Below, one piece after another: positions 8,376-16,271 of a stretch of DNA of 64,000 nt. Made by a program: the position numbers and the translations under genes. Source of the stretch: JAKAWQ01 sp963840545 (GTDB lineage: Bacteria; Pseudomonadota; Alphaproteobacteria; Acetobacterales; Acetobacteraceae); the NCBI GenBank assembly GCA_963840545.1, contig CAWIZE010000001.1, positions 496,001-560,000 of the forward strand. Direction: 5' to 3'. The notes under the pieces were generated by a model. The model was not told where the DNA came from. It saw nothing but the letters and a program-made list of their open reading frames with translations, and did not search any database. The stretch's first letter is position 1. Each line of letters starts with the position of its first letter.

Positions 8376-10043
8376 CAGACCGTGTGAAAACGTGCGTTGC
8401 CGCGCCAATCTCGACATCCACGACCGGCCAGACCCGAGGTGAGCAACGACCAGCCACCCCGGCCAACATTGCGCAAAGACCGGTTCAACGGTGCTATTCT
8501 CAGCGATAGTGTCGTCGCGCCCGACAAAACTGCCCAGGCATGTGCCTTTCAGTCCGCCACCGCGGCCATCAGCTCGGCGAATTCGACGATATTGAGGACC
8601 CGTCTGAGATTGTAGGCGAGCGCGGTCAGGCTGAACTCGGCACGGACCTTCTTCAAGCCGCGCATCAGAAACGCCCCCTGGTTCATCCACTGCTTGATCG
8701 AGCCGAATGGATGTTCGACCGTCTCGCGGCGGCGGTCGAGGACATCGGGGCGCTTTGCCAATCGGGCCTGCATCCGATCCAACACCGCTTCGTTCTCGAG
8801 ACGAGATACCGTGCGAAACTTGCCCGCCGTGCAGCGTGAGCGGATCGCGCAATCGTCGCACGCCAGTTTGTTGACGTAGTTGATCTTCTTCAGACCACGC
8901 AGAAGCGAAGATGAATAGGGATGCAGGCGCCGACCCGCCGGGCAAATATAACTGTCGTTGGCTGCGTCATATTGGAACTCATCCTTGCGGAACAGGCCGG
9001 CCTTGACCGAGGGGCCACGCTGGGGACGCGGCACGCAGGGCTCGATCCCGGCTGTCTCGCAGGCCTCGATGTCTTCGATCTTGAAATAACCCTTGTCGGC
9101 CACGACCGCGATTGTCTCGACGCCAAGAACCTCTTTTGCCGGTTCCGCGATCTGCGTCAGCAGACCCATGTCGACAACCTGGTTGGCGACCTGTTGCTCC
9201 ACGATCAATTTGTGCTTCACATCGACTGCGATCTGAACGTTGTAGCCCACGGCAACACGCGTGTGCGCCGCCATCGCCCGGCTATCGGGGTCGGTCAGTG
9301 AGATTTGGTCCTCTCCGGTCCTGTCCAGCTCTGCCAGCATGGCCTTGCATCGCGTACGCCGCTGGTCGATTGCGGCGATCTTCTCGGCCAGGTTCTTGAC
9401 CCGGGATCCGACTGTTCCATTCTCAGTGAGATCGCTTTGATCGAGCCGCTGCAGATAATCGTCGAGCTTGGCGTCGGCGAGGTTGATGAACTGCGTCAGA
9501 GACGCGCGGGTAAAGTTGCGGTCCTTGTTGTTGACCGCCTTGATCCGGGTGCCATCCACCGCCAGCAGTTCTCGGCCGAATAGGTCCAACTGACGGCAGA
9601 GCAGCACGAACTGGCGGAAGATCGGGCGGAACGCGTTGCGGTTCTGGGAGCGGAAATCGGCGATGGTCTTGAAGTCAGGCTTCAGGTGTCGCAGCAGCCA
9701 GATCACCTCGATGTTGCGATGGGTCTCGGCTTCGAGCCGGCGGCTCGACCGAACGCGGTTGAGGTAGCCGTAGATGTAAAGCTTCAGCAGATCCTTGGGT
9801 GCGTAGCTCGGCCGCCCGGTCCACTTCGGCACCACACGGGCGAAACCCGCAATCGTTAGATCGAGTCCGTCAACGAAGGCGTCGATGAACCGCACAGGGT
9901 TCTCTGGACCGACATAGTCGTCCACACTCTCTGGAAAAAGCAGGGTTTGGGATCGGTCGTGGCCGGTGATGTGAGACATGCCGGATTCTAGCAAGGCTCA
10001 CGCCGCGCCGGAATCCTTCCGCACAGGGTTTTCACACGGTTTG
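8376..10043. mobile_element. Nested IS1182-family insertion sequence
   Basis: A 1,668-bp element with 16-bp ends that match at 15 positions (CAGACCGTGTGAAAAC on the left; CAAACCGTGTGAAAAC as the complement of the right), flanked by a CATA duplication at 8372-8375 and 10044-10047. It holds a single full-length transposase on the minus strand. It interrupts the SDH-type protease gene of the larger transposon, so it arrived after that gene joined the element or while it was in another replicon. Confidence 0.88.
8549..9979 (-). CDS. IS1182-family transposase
   Basis: 476 residues. The N-terminal DUF772-type domain (SQTLLFPESVDDYVG … PVRFIDAFVDGLDL, and YAPKDLLKLYIYGYLNR) is followed by the DDE core: LLAVDGTRIKAV (Asp), VVADKGYFKIEDIEACE (Asp) and the C-terminal RRETVEHPFGSIKQWM (Glu). 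A four-cysteine zinc-like cluster lies between (YICPAGRR, CDDCAIRSRC). The ATG at 9979 is preferred over the in-frame TTG at 9994 because family members start MSHITGxDR. No frameshift or stop is seen. Confidence 0.93.
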   Translation of the reverse strand: MSHITGHDRSQTLLFPESVDDYVGPENPVRFIDAFVDGLDLTIAGFARVVPKWTGRPSYAPKDLLKLYIYGYLNRVRSSRRLEAETHRNIEVIWLLRHLKPDFKTIADFRSQNRNAFRPIFRQFVLLCRQLDLFGRELLAVDGTRIKAVNNKDRNFTRASLTQFINLADAKLDDYLQRLDQSDLTENGTVGSRVKNLAEKIAAIDQRRTRCKAMLAELDRTGEDQISLTDPDSRAMAAHTRVAVGYNVQIAVDVKHKLIVEQQVANQVVDMGLLTQIAEPAKEVLGVETIAVVADKGYFKIEDIEACETAGIEPCVPRPQRGPSVKAGLFRKDEFQYDAANDSYICPAGRRLHPYSSSLLRGLKKINYVNKLACDDCAIRSRCTAGKFRTVSRLENEAVLDRMQARLAKRPDVLDRRRETVEHPFGSIKQWMNQGAFLMRGLKKVRAEFSLTALAYNLRRVLNIVEFAELMAAVAD

Positions 10044-10729
10044 CATAGTTTATGGTTCGAAAGGGCGGAAGCAATCTCTTCCGCTCTCGCCTCTTTCTCC
10101 GCTTTGGTGACTCTTGCACCTGGGTTTGTTGTTCTATGCTTAATCCAATCCTTAAATTTGTATTGGACAAGCCACTTCTTTAGAAGATCGATAGAGAGGT
10201 CCCGAGCCTGTTCATACAACGCCAGCTTGGCAAGGTCTAAACCACGCAGGAAAACTACGTCGGCGCTCGTCAACTTTGGTTTGTCTGTGATTTCCTTAAC
10301 TTTGTCCAAGTATCCCAGAGCCGCCACGTATCCACTGCCGTCTGGCATCAAAACTTGCGGATCAATAGGTCCAAGGCACGATGAATAATCCATATAAATC
10401 TTGTTGCCGGACATACAAAATATGGTTCCCGCAGACATCGCCACTTCGGGAACGACGAAATTGACCGACTTGTAATGCTTACGCACGACGGAAACATACC
10501 GATCCACTGTTTCGGCAGAACCGCCAGGGGTTCTGAGAACAATCGAGATGGCGCTGTCCCGTCTCTTGGATTTCGTGCTCACTTCCTCGATAAAATTCCT
10601 GAACAGCCTATAGGACCTGAGGCCGGATTTGCCCGAAGTAACAGACGACATCCGATCGCAAAAGGTCCTCTAACGTTTTTGCTTTTTCGTTGATATGCTG
10701 TAAGATTGTTTGATCTAAATCGTGCGGAT

Positions 10730-10951
10730 TTACTTTCCCCACCGTGCGAGCGCAGCCAATTTGGCTATTTCGCTGCGCTGTTCTTTAGTCAACTTTTCAA
10801 CGCGTGCCTTCGCACCGGCCCGCCCACTTCGGACGCGACCGGACGGCTTGCGCAGCTCCTCGGTTTCGAGGCCAACTGACAGCCGGCCGACTTGGACCGC
10901 GCATCCGATCACGTCGGGCGGCCGGCTCTGGCCCTGCGGCCCTTTAGGCAT
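10730..10951 (-). CDS. Small basic RPPDVIG/ARWGK-type protein
   Basis: 73 residues, first gene of the passenger operon. It begins MPKGPQGQSRPPDVIGCAV and ends with a basic, helical KLTKEQRSEIAKLAALARWGK-like tail. Small proteins with this layout recur on plasmids and islands, usually annotated as hypothetical. A strong ribosome-binding site (GGAGG, 7 bases before ATG) lies upstream. The TAA at 10730-10732 overlaps the following protease start. The basic tail may bind nucleic acid, but that is a guess. Confidence 0.72.
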   Translation of the reverse strand: MPKGPQGQSRPPDVIGCAVQVGRLSVGLETEELRKPSGRVRSGRAGAKARVEKLTKEQRSEIAKLAALARWGK

Positions 10952-11126
10952 TTTATCCTCCAGTTCGACTTGACAGGGCGCCTATACCCGAGTCGCTCGA
11001 CTACGAGTTGGGCACCCCATTGAGTCAAGGCATTTATATGCCGGCGAGGCATAGAAACAAGTTAGGGGTGCACAATCGCCCTGTTGTGACACCGCTTGTC
11101 ATGGATATTGTATCATTTTAGAGATT

Positions 11127-11145
11127 TTCAAACTGAGACACTACC
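11127..11145. repeat. Right terminal inverted repeat
   Basis: TTCAAACTGAGACACTACC, the exact complement of the left end at 7063-7081. The 180 bp between it and the first passenger gene hold no gene and probably the passenger promoter. Confidence 0.9.
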
Positions 11146-11153
11146 GGGGCCCA
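11146..11153. repeat. Target site duplication, right copy
   Basis: GGGGCCCA, identical to 7055-7062. Confidence 0.88.
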
Positions 11154-11160
11154 GCCCCTG

Positions 11161-11283
11161 GTGCCGCGCAGCGCGTGGGGGGTCCAGGGGCCCAGCCCCT
11201 GGTGCCGCGCAGCGCGTGGGGGGTCCAGGGGCCCGGCCCCTGGTGCCGCGCGGCGCGTGGGGGGACCAGGGGCCCGGCCCCTG
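11161..11283. repeat. Three 41-bp tandem repeats
   Basis: Units start at 11161, 11202 and 11243, each GTGCCGCGC(A/G)GCGCGTGG followed by a CCAGGGGC-CCN-GCCCCTGG-type palindrome. A fourth unit was present before transposition (7029-7062 plus 11154-11160). They differ by only one or two bases, which suggests recent amplification. The array ends two bases before the efflux-pump stop codon and could act as its terminator. Confidence 0.85.
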
Positions 11284-11284
11284 G

Positions 11285-12835
11285 TCAGTGGGCGGCCATG
11301 GCCCCGCCCGCCTTTGGCCGCGGCATCAGCGCCAGCAGCGCGATCGCGCCGATCAGCACCACGCCCATGCCGAAGAAGCAATCGCCGTAGGTCATCGTAT
11401 AGGCTTGGCTGCGCACCATCGAAGCGAGCTCGCCCAGCGCCTGCTGCGAGGCGAGGCCTATCGGCGTCCCGCGGGCGACGAGCAATGAAGCCGCCCGTTC
11501 GAGCCAGGCGTGAACCTCCGGCGAGGTGATGGTCAGGCGCTGGGAGATGATGTCGAAATGGTAGTGCTCGCGCATCGTCGTGAAGGTCGAGAGCATGGCG
11601 ATGCCGAGCGAGCCGCCGAGATTGCGGAACATGTTGAAGAGCGCCGAGCCCTGCGCCTGGTCGGCGCGCGCGAGGCCGCCGGTGGCGAGCGAGGAGAGCG
11701 GGACGATGATGAAGGGCTGGCCGAGCGCGCGCACGAGCTGCGGCAGCTGGAGCTCGGGCCCGGCGGTGAGCGGGCTCATATAGCCGTTCATCATGCAGCT
11801 CACGCCGAACAGCAGGAACCCGAAGCCCACCAGCAGCCGCGCATCCACCCGCTTCATGATCATCGGCACGAAGGGGATGATGAGGAGCTGCGGCGCCCCC
11901 GCCCACATCACCACCTGGCCGATCTGCAGCGCGTCGTAGCCTTGCACCTGGCCGAGATAGACCGGCAGCAGATAGACCGAGCCGTAGAGCCCGAGCCCCA
12001 TCACCAGCCCGAGCAGGGACGCGGCGCCGAATCCGCGCCGCGCGAGCAGGCGCAGATTGAGGAACGGCTCGCGGCGGATGAGCTCGATCACGATGAAGGT
12101 CGGAATGGCGATCGCCGCGGTCGCCGCCGCGTAGCGGATCCACTCGGTCGTGAACCAGGCCTTCTCCTCGCCTTCCTCGAGCATGGCGATCAACGAGCCG
12201 AGCCCGGCGGTCATGAAGAGAATGCCCCACCAGTCGCCGTTCCTGAGCAGGTGGAGCTGCATCTTCTCGCGCGCGATCCCGTAAGCGACGGCGCCGATCA
12301 CGGCCAGCGCCGGGATCACGTTGATGAAGAAGATCCAGTGCCAGGACCAGGTATCCGTGAGCCAGCCGCCGATGGTCGGGCCGATCGCCGGGGCGAAGGT
12401 CGCCGTCACGCCGAACATCGCGAGCCCGACCGGCTGGCGCGTGGGAGGCAGCTTGGCGAGGATGATCGTCAGCGCGGTCGGGATCAGCACGCCGCCGGTG
12501 AAGCCCTGCCCGACGCGGAAGAGGATCATCTCGGTGAGGCTGCTCGCGGTCCCGCACAGCATCGAGAAGATCAGGAAGAGCACGGTGTTGGCGATCAAAT
12601 AGCGGCGGAGCGAGAAAACCCGCGAAAGCCAGCCGGTGAGCGGGATCACCACGATCTCGGCGACCAGGTAGGCGGTCGAGATCCAGCTTCCCTGGTCCGA
12701 CGAGGCGGAGAGCCCACCCTCGATGTTGCTGAGCGAGGCGTTGGTGATCTGGATATCGAGCACCGCCATGAAGGCGCCGAGCACGCCGCCCAGGACCGCG
12801 ATCCAGTCGCGGAGCGGAACCCGGTCCGCGTTCAT
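11285..12835 (-). CDS. emrB: EmrB/QacA-type MFS drug efflux transporter
   Basis: DHA2-family proton antiporter with 14 expected membrane helices, 516 residues. The N-terminus (FMAVLDIQITNASLSNIEGG) is the DHA2 motif in helix 1; SWISTAYLVAEIVVIPLTGWL is helix 2, and the antiporter motif region is TFAPAIGPTIGGWL. It forms the inner-membrane part of a tripartite pump with the adaptor encoded just upstream. Its ATG overlaps the adaptor stop (ATGA). The stop lies directly at the 41-bp repeat array. The drug specificity is unknown; no outer-membrane TolC gene is adjacent. Confidence 0.95.
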   Translation of the reverse strand: MNADRVPLRDWIAVLGGVLGAFMAVLDIQITNASLSNIEGGLSASSDQGSWISTAYLVAEIVVIPLTGWLSRVFSLRRYLIANTVLFLIFSMLCGTASSLTEMILFRVGQGFTGGVLIPTALTIILAKLPPTRQPVGLAMFGVTATFAPAIGPTIGGWLTDTWSWHWIFFINVIPALAVIGAVAYGIAREKMQLHLLRNGDWWGILFMTAGLGSLIAMLEEGEEKAWFTTEWIRYAAATAAIAIPTFIVIELIRREPFLNLRLLARRGFGAASLLGLVMGLGLYGSVYLLPVYLGQVQGYDALQIGQVVMWAGAPQLLIIPFVPMIMKRVDARLLVGFGFLLFGVSCMMNGYMSPLTAGPELQLPQLVRALGQPFIIVPLSSLATGGLARADQAQGSALFNMFRNLGGSLGIAMLSTFTTMREHYHFDIISQRLTITSPEVHAWLERAASLLVARGTPIGLASQQALGELASMVRSQAYTMTYGDCFFGMGVVLIGAIALLALMPRPKAGGAMAAH

Positions 12836-14049
12836 CGGGAAGCGTCCTGGGCGAGGGCCACGGGTGCGCCCGCCGGCGGGGCGGCGGTGTTGACCGTCGC
12901 CTCCACCGAAAGCCCCGGCCTGAGCGCGCTCACCATCGGGTCGCTCGCCGCGAGCGCGATCTTGACCGGCACGCGCTGCACGATCTTGGTGAAGTTGCCG
13001 GTCGCGTTCTCGGGCGGCAGCAGCGCGAACTGCGAGCCCGAGCCGGGGGAGAGGCTCTCCACCGTGCCGTGGAATTCATGGCCGGGGAAGGTATCGATCG
13101 CAAGCGTCACCGGCTCGCCTGCCGCCATCCGCGCGAGCTGGGTCTCCTTGAAGTTGGCGGTGACGTAGATCTGCCCGCCCATCGGCACCACCTGCAGAAG
13201 TGGCGTGCCGGGTGCGACATAGGCGCCGAGCCGGACCCCGCGATCGCCCACCACCCCGGCGAAGGGCGCCGTGATCACGGTGTAGGAAAGGTTGAGCTCT
13301 GCCGTCTGCTGCGCGGCCTGGGCGCCCTTGAGGGCCGCCGCGGCCATCGCCCGCTCGGCCGCGAGCACGCCGATCTGCCGCTCCGCCGCCGTCAGCGCCG
13401 CCTGGTCGCTGGCGAGCTTCGCCTCGCTCTCGCTCAGGGCCGCCGCGGTCCGCTCGGCGGTCTGGATGGTCCCGAAGCCGGTCCGGCTCAGACGGGCATA
13501 GCGCGCCGCATCGGCTTCGGCGAAGCCGGCCGCCGCGCGGTCTGCGGTGATCACGGCACGGCTGGATGCGACATTCGCCACCTGCTCGGCGATCTCGGCG
13601 CCGACATCGCCGAGCTTGGCCTCGGCCGAGGCGACATCCGCCTGGGCCTTGGCGAGAGCTGCCCGGAACGGCCGATCGTCGATTTGCGCCAGCACCTGCC
13701 CCGCCCGGACGGGCTGGTTGTCGGTCACGGCGAGCACGGCGATCGTGCCGGCCACCTGCGGGCTCACGGTGACGCTGTCGGACTGGAGATAGGCGTCGTC
13801 GGTCGAGGCCAGGAACCTGGTCGCCTCCCACCAGCGATAGCCGCCGACCCCGAGCGCGGTGGCGGCGAGCAGCGCTGCCGCCCCGATCAACCACCGTCGC
13901 TGCCGGCGCAGCCGCCGAACTCCGGGTCGCGAGATCGCCTCGCCCGGCAGGCCGCCTCCCTCGCGCAGACCGACGCGCGCGCGGATCGCCTGGTCTTCCC
14001 ATTCGGGAACGATTTTCTCGAGAGTCCAATCGGCGGTGTTCTGGTCCAT
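12832..14049 (-). CDS. emrA: EmrA-type membrane fusion protein (HlyD family)
   Basis: Periplasmic adaptor of 405 residues. A cytoplasmic N-terminus of about 55 residues leads to one membrane helix (LIGAAALLAATALGVGGY). Then come the lipoyl/barrel-sandwich segment (SPQVAGTIAVLAVTDNQPV), an alanine-rich coiled-coil hairpin (about 130-240) and the closing barrel (TVITAPFAGVVGDRGVRLGA). The ATG at 14049 is chosen because GGAG lies 7 bases upstream; an in-frame TTG at 14061 is weaker. It is the first gene of the emrAB operon, transcribed away from the TetR gene. Confidence 0.93.
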   Translation of the reverse strand: MDQNTADWTLEKIVPEWEDQAIRARVGLREGGGLPGEAISRPGVRRLRRQRRWLIGAAALLAATALGVGGYRWWEATRFLASTDDAYLQSDSVTVSPQVAGTIAVLAVTDNQPVRAGQVLAQIDDRPFRAALAKAQADVASAEAKLGDVGAEIAEQVANVASSRAVITADRAAAGFAEADAARYARLSRTGFGTIQTAERTAAALSESEAKLASDQAALTAAERQIGVLAAERAMAAAALKGAQAAQQTAELNLSYTVITAPFAGVVGDRGVRLGAYVAPGTPLLQVVPMGGQIYVTANFKETQLARMAAGEPVTLAIDTFPGHEFHGTVESLSPGSGSQFALLPPENATGNFTKIVQRVPVKIALAASDPMVSALRPGLSVEATVNTAAPPAGAPVALAQDASR

Positions 14050-14075
14050 GCGGGTCTCCAAGGCGAGGCGGAACT

Positions 14076-14094
14076 AAACTGGACGGTGCAGTCT
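14076..14094. promoter_or_regulatory. TetR operator 1 (emrAB side)
   Basis: AAACTGGACGGTGCAGTCT fits the near-palindrome AAACTnnACnGTnCAGTnT shared with two other sites. It starts 27 bases upstream of the emrA start codon and overlaps the proposed emrAB -10, so a bound repressor would block the pump promoter. Confidence 0.75.
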
Positions 14095-14122
14095 GATATC
14101 CTTCCCGCAGAGCTGCGGTCAA
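14093..14122 (-). promoter_or_regulatory. Putative emrAB promoter
   Basis: On the minus strand TTGACC (14117-14122) and TATCAG (14093-14098) are separated by 18 bases. Operator 2 lies just upstream of the -35 and operator 1 overlaps the -10, which fits repression. Confidence 0.5.
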
Positions 14123-14126
14123 TGGT

Positions 14127-14145
14127 AAACTGAACCGTTCAGTAT
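14127..14145. promoter_or_regulatory. TetR operator 2 (central)
   Basis: AAACTGAACCGTTCAGTAT is the most symmetric of the three sites, with half-sites ACTGAAC / GTTCAGT around a central C. It lies midway between the divergent genes. Confidence 0.75.
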
Positions 14146-14190
14146 GCTCAGACCGCAACGCACAAATGCACCGGAACGCACCCAGGGCCC

Positions 14191-14219
14191 TTGACAAAAC
14201 TAAACCGTGCAGTTTATTC
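14191..14219 (+). promoter_or_regulatory. Promoter of the TetR gene
   Basis: A consensus TTGACA (14191-14196), a 17-base spacer, and TTATTC (14214-14219). The expected transcription start is at or within a base or two of the ATG at 14226, and no Shine-Dalgarno sequence precedes that ATG, so the mRNA may be leaderless. Operator 3 fills the spacer exactly. Confidence 0.65.
14197..14215. promoter_or_regulatory. TetR operator 3 (autoregulatory)
   Basis: AAACTAAACCGTGCAGTTT, the third copy of the motif, occupies the spacer between -35 and -10 of the TetR promoter. This indicates negative autoregulation. Confidence 0.75.
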
Positions 14220-14225
14220 ACCTTC

Positions 14226-14870
14226 ATGTCCGAGGCTCAAACCACCCCAGATTTGGCTGACCCGACCCCCAAGCAGCGGGACATCGCCGAGGCGGCGACG
14301 CGCCTTTTCATGGCGCAGGGCTACGCCGCGGTCTCGATGGACGCGATCGCCCGCGCCGCCGGCGTCTCCAAGGCCACTCTCTATGCCTATTTCGCTTCGA
14401 AGGATCGGCTCTTCGCGAGCCTGGTCGGCGCAGCCTGCACGCGCTCCGGCGCCGGCGGGGTCGAGCTTGCCGACGGCGCGGCCGACCTCCGCACAGCCCT
14501 CACCACGCTCGGCGAGCGGGTGCTCCGCTTCATGCTCGAGGAACAGTCGCTCGCCATCTACCGCGTGGTGATGGCCGAAGCGGTGCGCTTTCCCGAGCTC
14601 GGCCGCGCCTTCTACGAGCGCGGCGCCGGCGCCTCCCGGCGCAACCTCTCCGCCTGGCTCGCGCGGGAGATGGAAGCCGGCAGGCTTCTTGCCCGCGACC
14701 CGGGGATCGCCGCCGAGCAGTTCGTGAGCCTCCTGCGCACGCATCTGCATATGCGTGCCCTGCTCGGCATCGAGCCCCCGCCCACGGAGGCCGAGATCGA
14801 GACCACCGTCACGGCCGCGGTCGAGACGTTCCTGCGCGCCTATGCGCCCGCGAGTCCGCCCGCCGCCTGA
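14226..14870 (+). CDS. TetR/AcrR-family repressor of emrAB
   Basis: 214 residues. The N-terminal TetR helix-turn-helix is clear: RLFMAQGYAAVSMDAIARAA then VSKATLYAYFASKDRLF. The C-terminal ligand domain is divergent, as usual. The ATG at 14226 is chosen over the upstream ATG at 14166 because the upstream stretch overlaps the operator and promoter and looks non-coding. It is divergent from emrA, and three copies of one 19-bp operator lie in the gap, so it most likely represses both itself and the pump until a substrate binds. Confidence 0.93.
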   Translation: MSEAQTTPDLADPTPKQRDIAEAATRLFMAQGYAAVSMDAIARAAGVSKATLYAYFASKDRLFASLVGAACTRSGAGGVELADGAADLRTALTTLGERVLRFMLEEQSLAIYRVVMAEAVRFPELGRAFYERGAGASRRNLSAWLAREMEAGRLLARDPGIAAEQFVSLLRTHLHMRALLGIEPPPTEAEIETTVTAAVETFLRAYAPASPPAA

Positions 14871-14945
14871 CGAAGCCGTGCGCCGCGCGCGGCGCCGAAT
14901 TCGTGGTCGGCGGCGGAATGACCCGGACGGTGATCTCGCTTTCGC

Positions 14946-16118
14946 TCAGCCGGCGAACAGCCGCCGCGAGGCGAGGCGCGCGCCCTCCGCGAGTGCCGCG
15001 AGCTTCGCCCAGACGACATCCTCCGCCACCCGCCCGCGCCCCGCGGACGTATCGAACCCGCAATCCGTCCCGGCGATCACCCGCCGCGGATCGCCCAGCA
15101 CCCCGGCGATCCGCTCGATCCGCTCCGCGACCACCTCGGGATGCTCGACGAAGTTGGTGAGCACATCGATCACGCCGGCGACCACCATCGGCCCGTCCGC
15201 TCCCCCCAGCGCCTCGAGGCAGCGATATTCGTGCGCATGGCGCGGGTTGGCGAAGGGCAGCACGAACGCGCCGGCCTTCGCCTCGAGGATCGTGGGCAGG
15301 ATCTCCGCCAGCGCCACGTCGCAATCGTGCGGCCCCTCGTAATTGCCCCAGCAGGCATGCAGCCGCACCCGCTCGCGCGGCACGTTCTCGAGCGCCCGGT
15401 TGATCGCCGCCACCACCTGCCGGGCAAAGGCGAGAAAATCGCCGATCGGGCGCTCCTGGAACGAAGCATGCCGTTCGAGTGCGAGATCCGGCGCATCGAT
15501 CTGCAGCAGGAAGCCATGGCGCACGATCGTCTCGTATTCCACCCTGAGCGCCTCGCCGAGTGACGCGATATAGGCCGCATCCGTCGCGTAGTGTGCATTG
15601 CGCAGCGCCGCGGCGACGATCCCGGGCGACGGCGCGGTCAGGAACGCCTCGGCGAACCCGCCGCCGAGCCCGTCCAACACCGCGCGGAATTCCCGGCACT
15701 CGGCCTCGATCGGCCCGGCGTCGCGGTAGCGCACCTCGCCCACCGCCTCGGGCAGGCGCCCGGTATTGCTCACTGCCTCGCCGAGGGCGTCGTGCGCTGC
15801 CTTCCAGGCCCGGAAGCGCGGATATTTCGCAATGTCGGCGAAAGCCGGCCGGTCCCAGCCGCCGCCGAATCCGCTCATCCGCCGCCGCACATAGAGGAAG
15901 AACGCCTCGCGGCCTTGCTCGCCGTCATTGCCGATATCGATCCCCGCCGCGATCTGCTTCGCCACGATCTCCGCGCGCGCCTGGCGTCCTGCCGCCGCGA
16001 TCTCGTCGGCATCCACCGCCGCACCGCGCTCGCGCATCGCGTAGAGCCGGGTGAGCCGCGCCGGACGCGGCAGGCTTCCCGTATGCGTCGTCAGGATCCG
16101 CCCTTCGCTCGTCAACAT
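14946..16118 (-). CDS. Cobalamin-independent methionine synthase-like protein (MetE C-terminal family)
   Basis: 390 residues corresponding to the catalytic C-terminal half of MetE. It opens TTHTGSLPRPARLTRLY. Zinc-ligand regions are visible: RLHACWGNYEG (HxC) and AGTDCGFDTS (Cys). Stand-alone proteins of this type transfer methyl groups from donors other than methyltetrahydrofolate triglutamate, or cleave methylthio compounds; the substrate here is unknown. The ATG at 16118 gives the usual family start (MLTSEGRI). It lies tail-to-tail with the TetR gene. Confidence 0.88.
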   Translation of the reverse strand: MLTSEGRILTTHTGSLPRPARLTRLYAMRERGAAVDADEIAAAGRQARAEIVAKQIAAGIDIGNDGEQGREAFFLYVRRRMSGFGGGWDRPAFADIAKYPRFRAWKAAHDALGEAVSNTGRLPEAVGEVRYRDAGPIEAECREFRAVLDGLGGGFAEAFLTAPSPGIVAAALRNAHYATDAAYIASLGEALRVEYETIVRHGFLLQIDAPDLALERHASFQERPIGDFLAFARQVVAAINRALENVPRERVRLHACWGNYEGPHDCDVALAEILPTILEAKAGAFVLPFANPRHAHEYRCLEALGGADGPMVVAGVIDVLTNFVEHPEVVAERIERIAGVLGDPRRVIAGTDCGFDTSAGRGRVAEDVVWAKLAALAEGARLASRRLFAG

Positions 16119-16271
16119 CCTGTGTCCGTCCCCTGCGATCCGGCCCACAGAGCGGTTGGACCGGCAAGCTGTCAAACCTCTCCTGCTTGACGCCACGGCG
16201 CCGCCGTGCGCGTCGCGGCCTCGCAGCGGCAAGGCTTCAGCGGCGCCGAACCGACGAACCGCCGATACAAG

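Larger units (their letters stand above)
8187..10742 (-). pseudogene. SDH-family Clp-fold serine protease, split by an IS
   Basis: Family PF01972 (SDH-type, ClpP/SppA fold, ATP-independent serine proteinase). Read on the minus strand from a GTG at 10742 that overlaps the previous gene: N-terminal part LEDLLRSDVVCYFG, oxyanion segment VLRTPGGSAETVDRYV, nucleophile segment VPEVAMSAGTIFCMSG, then YSSCLGPIDPQV. At SNHKL the gene is cut by the nested IS. Deleting the IS and one CATA copy rejoins HKL to WFSHGRALNVEKLK, and the tail runs to LMHSHLMELL with stop at 8187-8189. Two further single-base shifts are needed (about 10607-10613 and 8328-8335, the latter in an A5 run). The restored length is about 300 residues. 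It is dead as it stands. Confidence 0.82.
7063..11145. mobile_element. IS1-type transposon with passenger operon
   Basis: A 4,083-bp unit bounded by 19-bp perfect inverted repeats (GGTAGTGTCTCAGTTTGAA at 7063-7081 and its complement at 11127-11145) and flanked by the 8-bp direct repeat GGGGCCCA. It contains one IS1-type transposase gene at the left end, a nested IS1182-family element, and a three-gene passenger operon (10951 down to 7999, minus strand). Without the nested insertion and its 4-bp duplication the unit would be 2,411 bp. Ends and duplication are intact, so the unit moved as a whole. Because passengers lie between the transposase and the right inverted end, it is a transporter-type IS rather than a plain IS. 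Confidence 0.88.

Noticed and set aside
11161..11283. Tandem repeats considered as a CRISPR array
   Set aside because: The units are contiguous 41-bp copies with no unique spacers and no cas genes.
11510..13168. A 552-codon plus-strand frame opposite emrB/emrA
   Set aside because: Shadow of the efflux genes; composition is typical of antisense frames in GC-rich DNA.
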